NCBI GenBank assembly: GCA_014382915.1
Contig: JACNIV010000107.1
Location: 1 to 5,209, forward strand
From: Candidatus Cloacimonadota bacterium
Lineage (GTDB): Bacteria > Cloacimonadota > Cloacimonadia > Cloacimonadales > TCS61
Reading direction: 5' to 3'
DNA length: 5,209 bases
Shown here: piece after piece, positions 5,159-5,209 of the stretch
Layout of the letters: the number at the start of each line of letters is the position of its first letter
How positions within the stretch are numbered: position 1 is the stretch's first letter
Made by a program: the position numbers and the translations under genes
Notes under the pieces: generated by a model
Seen by the model: only the letters and a program-made list of their open reading frames with translations
What the model was told of the DNA's origin: nothing
Database searches by the model: none

Positions 5159-5209
5159 TTGTGTAGCAAGAGCTATACAAGATCAACATCACATAGCGGG
5201 AGCTATGTG
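5159..5209 (-). repeat. Right two-hairpin REP-like unit, inverted relative to the left unit
   Basis: The hairpin at 5159-5180 has arms TTGTGTAGC and GCTATACAA (one G-T wobble) and an AAGA loop. The hairpin at 5190-5209 has perfect arms CACATAGC and GCTATGTG and a GGGA loop. Read on the minus strand, the unit runs CATAGCTCCCGCTATG, a linker beginning with ATGTTG, then a TGTATAGC/GCTACA hairpin. This is the same order as the left unit at 4555-4608. The first hairpin begins four bases after the RAYT stop codon. The second ends exactly at the window edge, so the unit may continue beyond it. Confidence 0.7.

Overview
The window looks like chromosomal DNA of a low-GC, Gram-negative bacterium of the Fibrobacterota-Chlorobiota-Bacteroidota (FCB) kind, most plausibly Candidatus Cloacimonadota or a close relative. 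The main clue is a secreted protein ending in an NPNPFNPNTT-type C-terminal sorting/FlgD-like domain, which is typical of that superphylum. A possible Bacteroidota-style promoter (TTTG, 20 nt, GAttTTTG) fits. The taxonomic call is inference.

Layout. Positions 1-139 (minus) hold the N-terminus of a short-signal-peptide exported protein cut by the window edge. Positions 192-1238 (minus) encode a modular exported protein: signal peptide, lamin-tail-like domain, carboxypeptidase-regulatory-like beta domain and C-terminal sorting domain. A 230-bp divergent intergenic region follows. Positions 1469-2794 and 2985-4424 (plus) encode a TldE/PmbA-like and a TldD-like protein, the two halves of the heterodimeric TldD/TldE zinc peptidase. 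The upstream subunit lacks the metal site. The downstream one carries HESAGH and the C-terminal CGK motif. Positions 4630-5154 (plus) encode a REP-associated tyrosine transposase (RAYT, Y1/HUH family).

The non-coding stretches are the most structured part. The 190-bp gap inside the tldE-tldD pair is a nearly symmetric composite repeat: three 10-bp units, a hairpin, a perfect palindrome, an inverted copy of the hairpin, then three degenerate 10-bp units in the opposite orientation. The two hairpins differ in the stem only by compensatory base-pair changes. The RAYT gene is bracketed by two-hairpin units with the core TAGC-TCCN-GCTA. The unit on the right is the reverse complement of the one on the left, as expected for a transposase gene sitting among its own REP elements. 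A perfect 28-nt palindrome lies just outside the left unit.

How the parts relate. The peptidase pair is a functional unit, probably cytoplasmic and probably an operon despite the repeat inserted in it. The two minus-strand genes are both exported proteins with near-identical translation-start contexts and may be co-transcribed. The RAYT and its hairpins are a domesticated or mobile module with no evident functional link to the peptidase. I see no tRNA, rRNA, CRISPR array or riboswitch.
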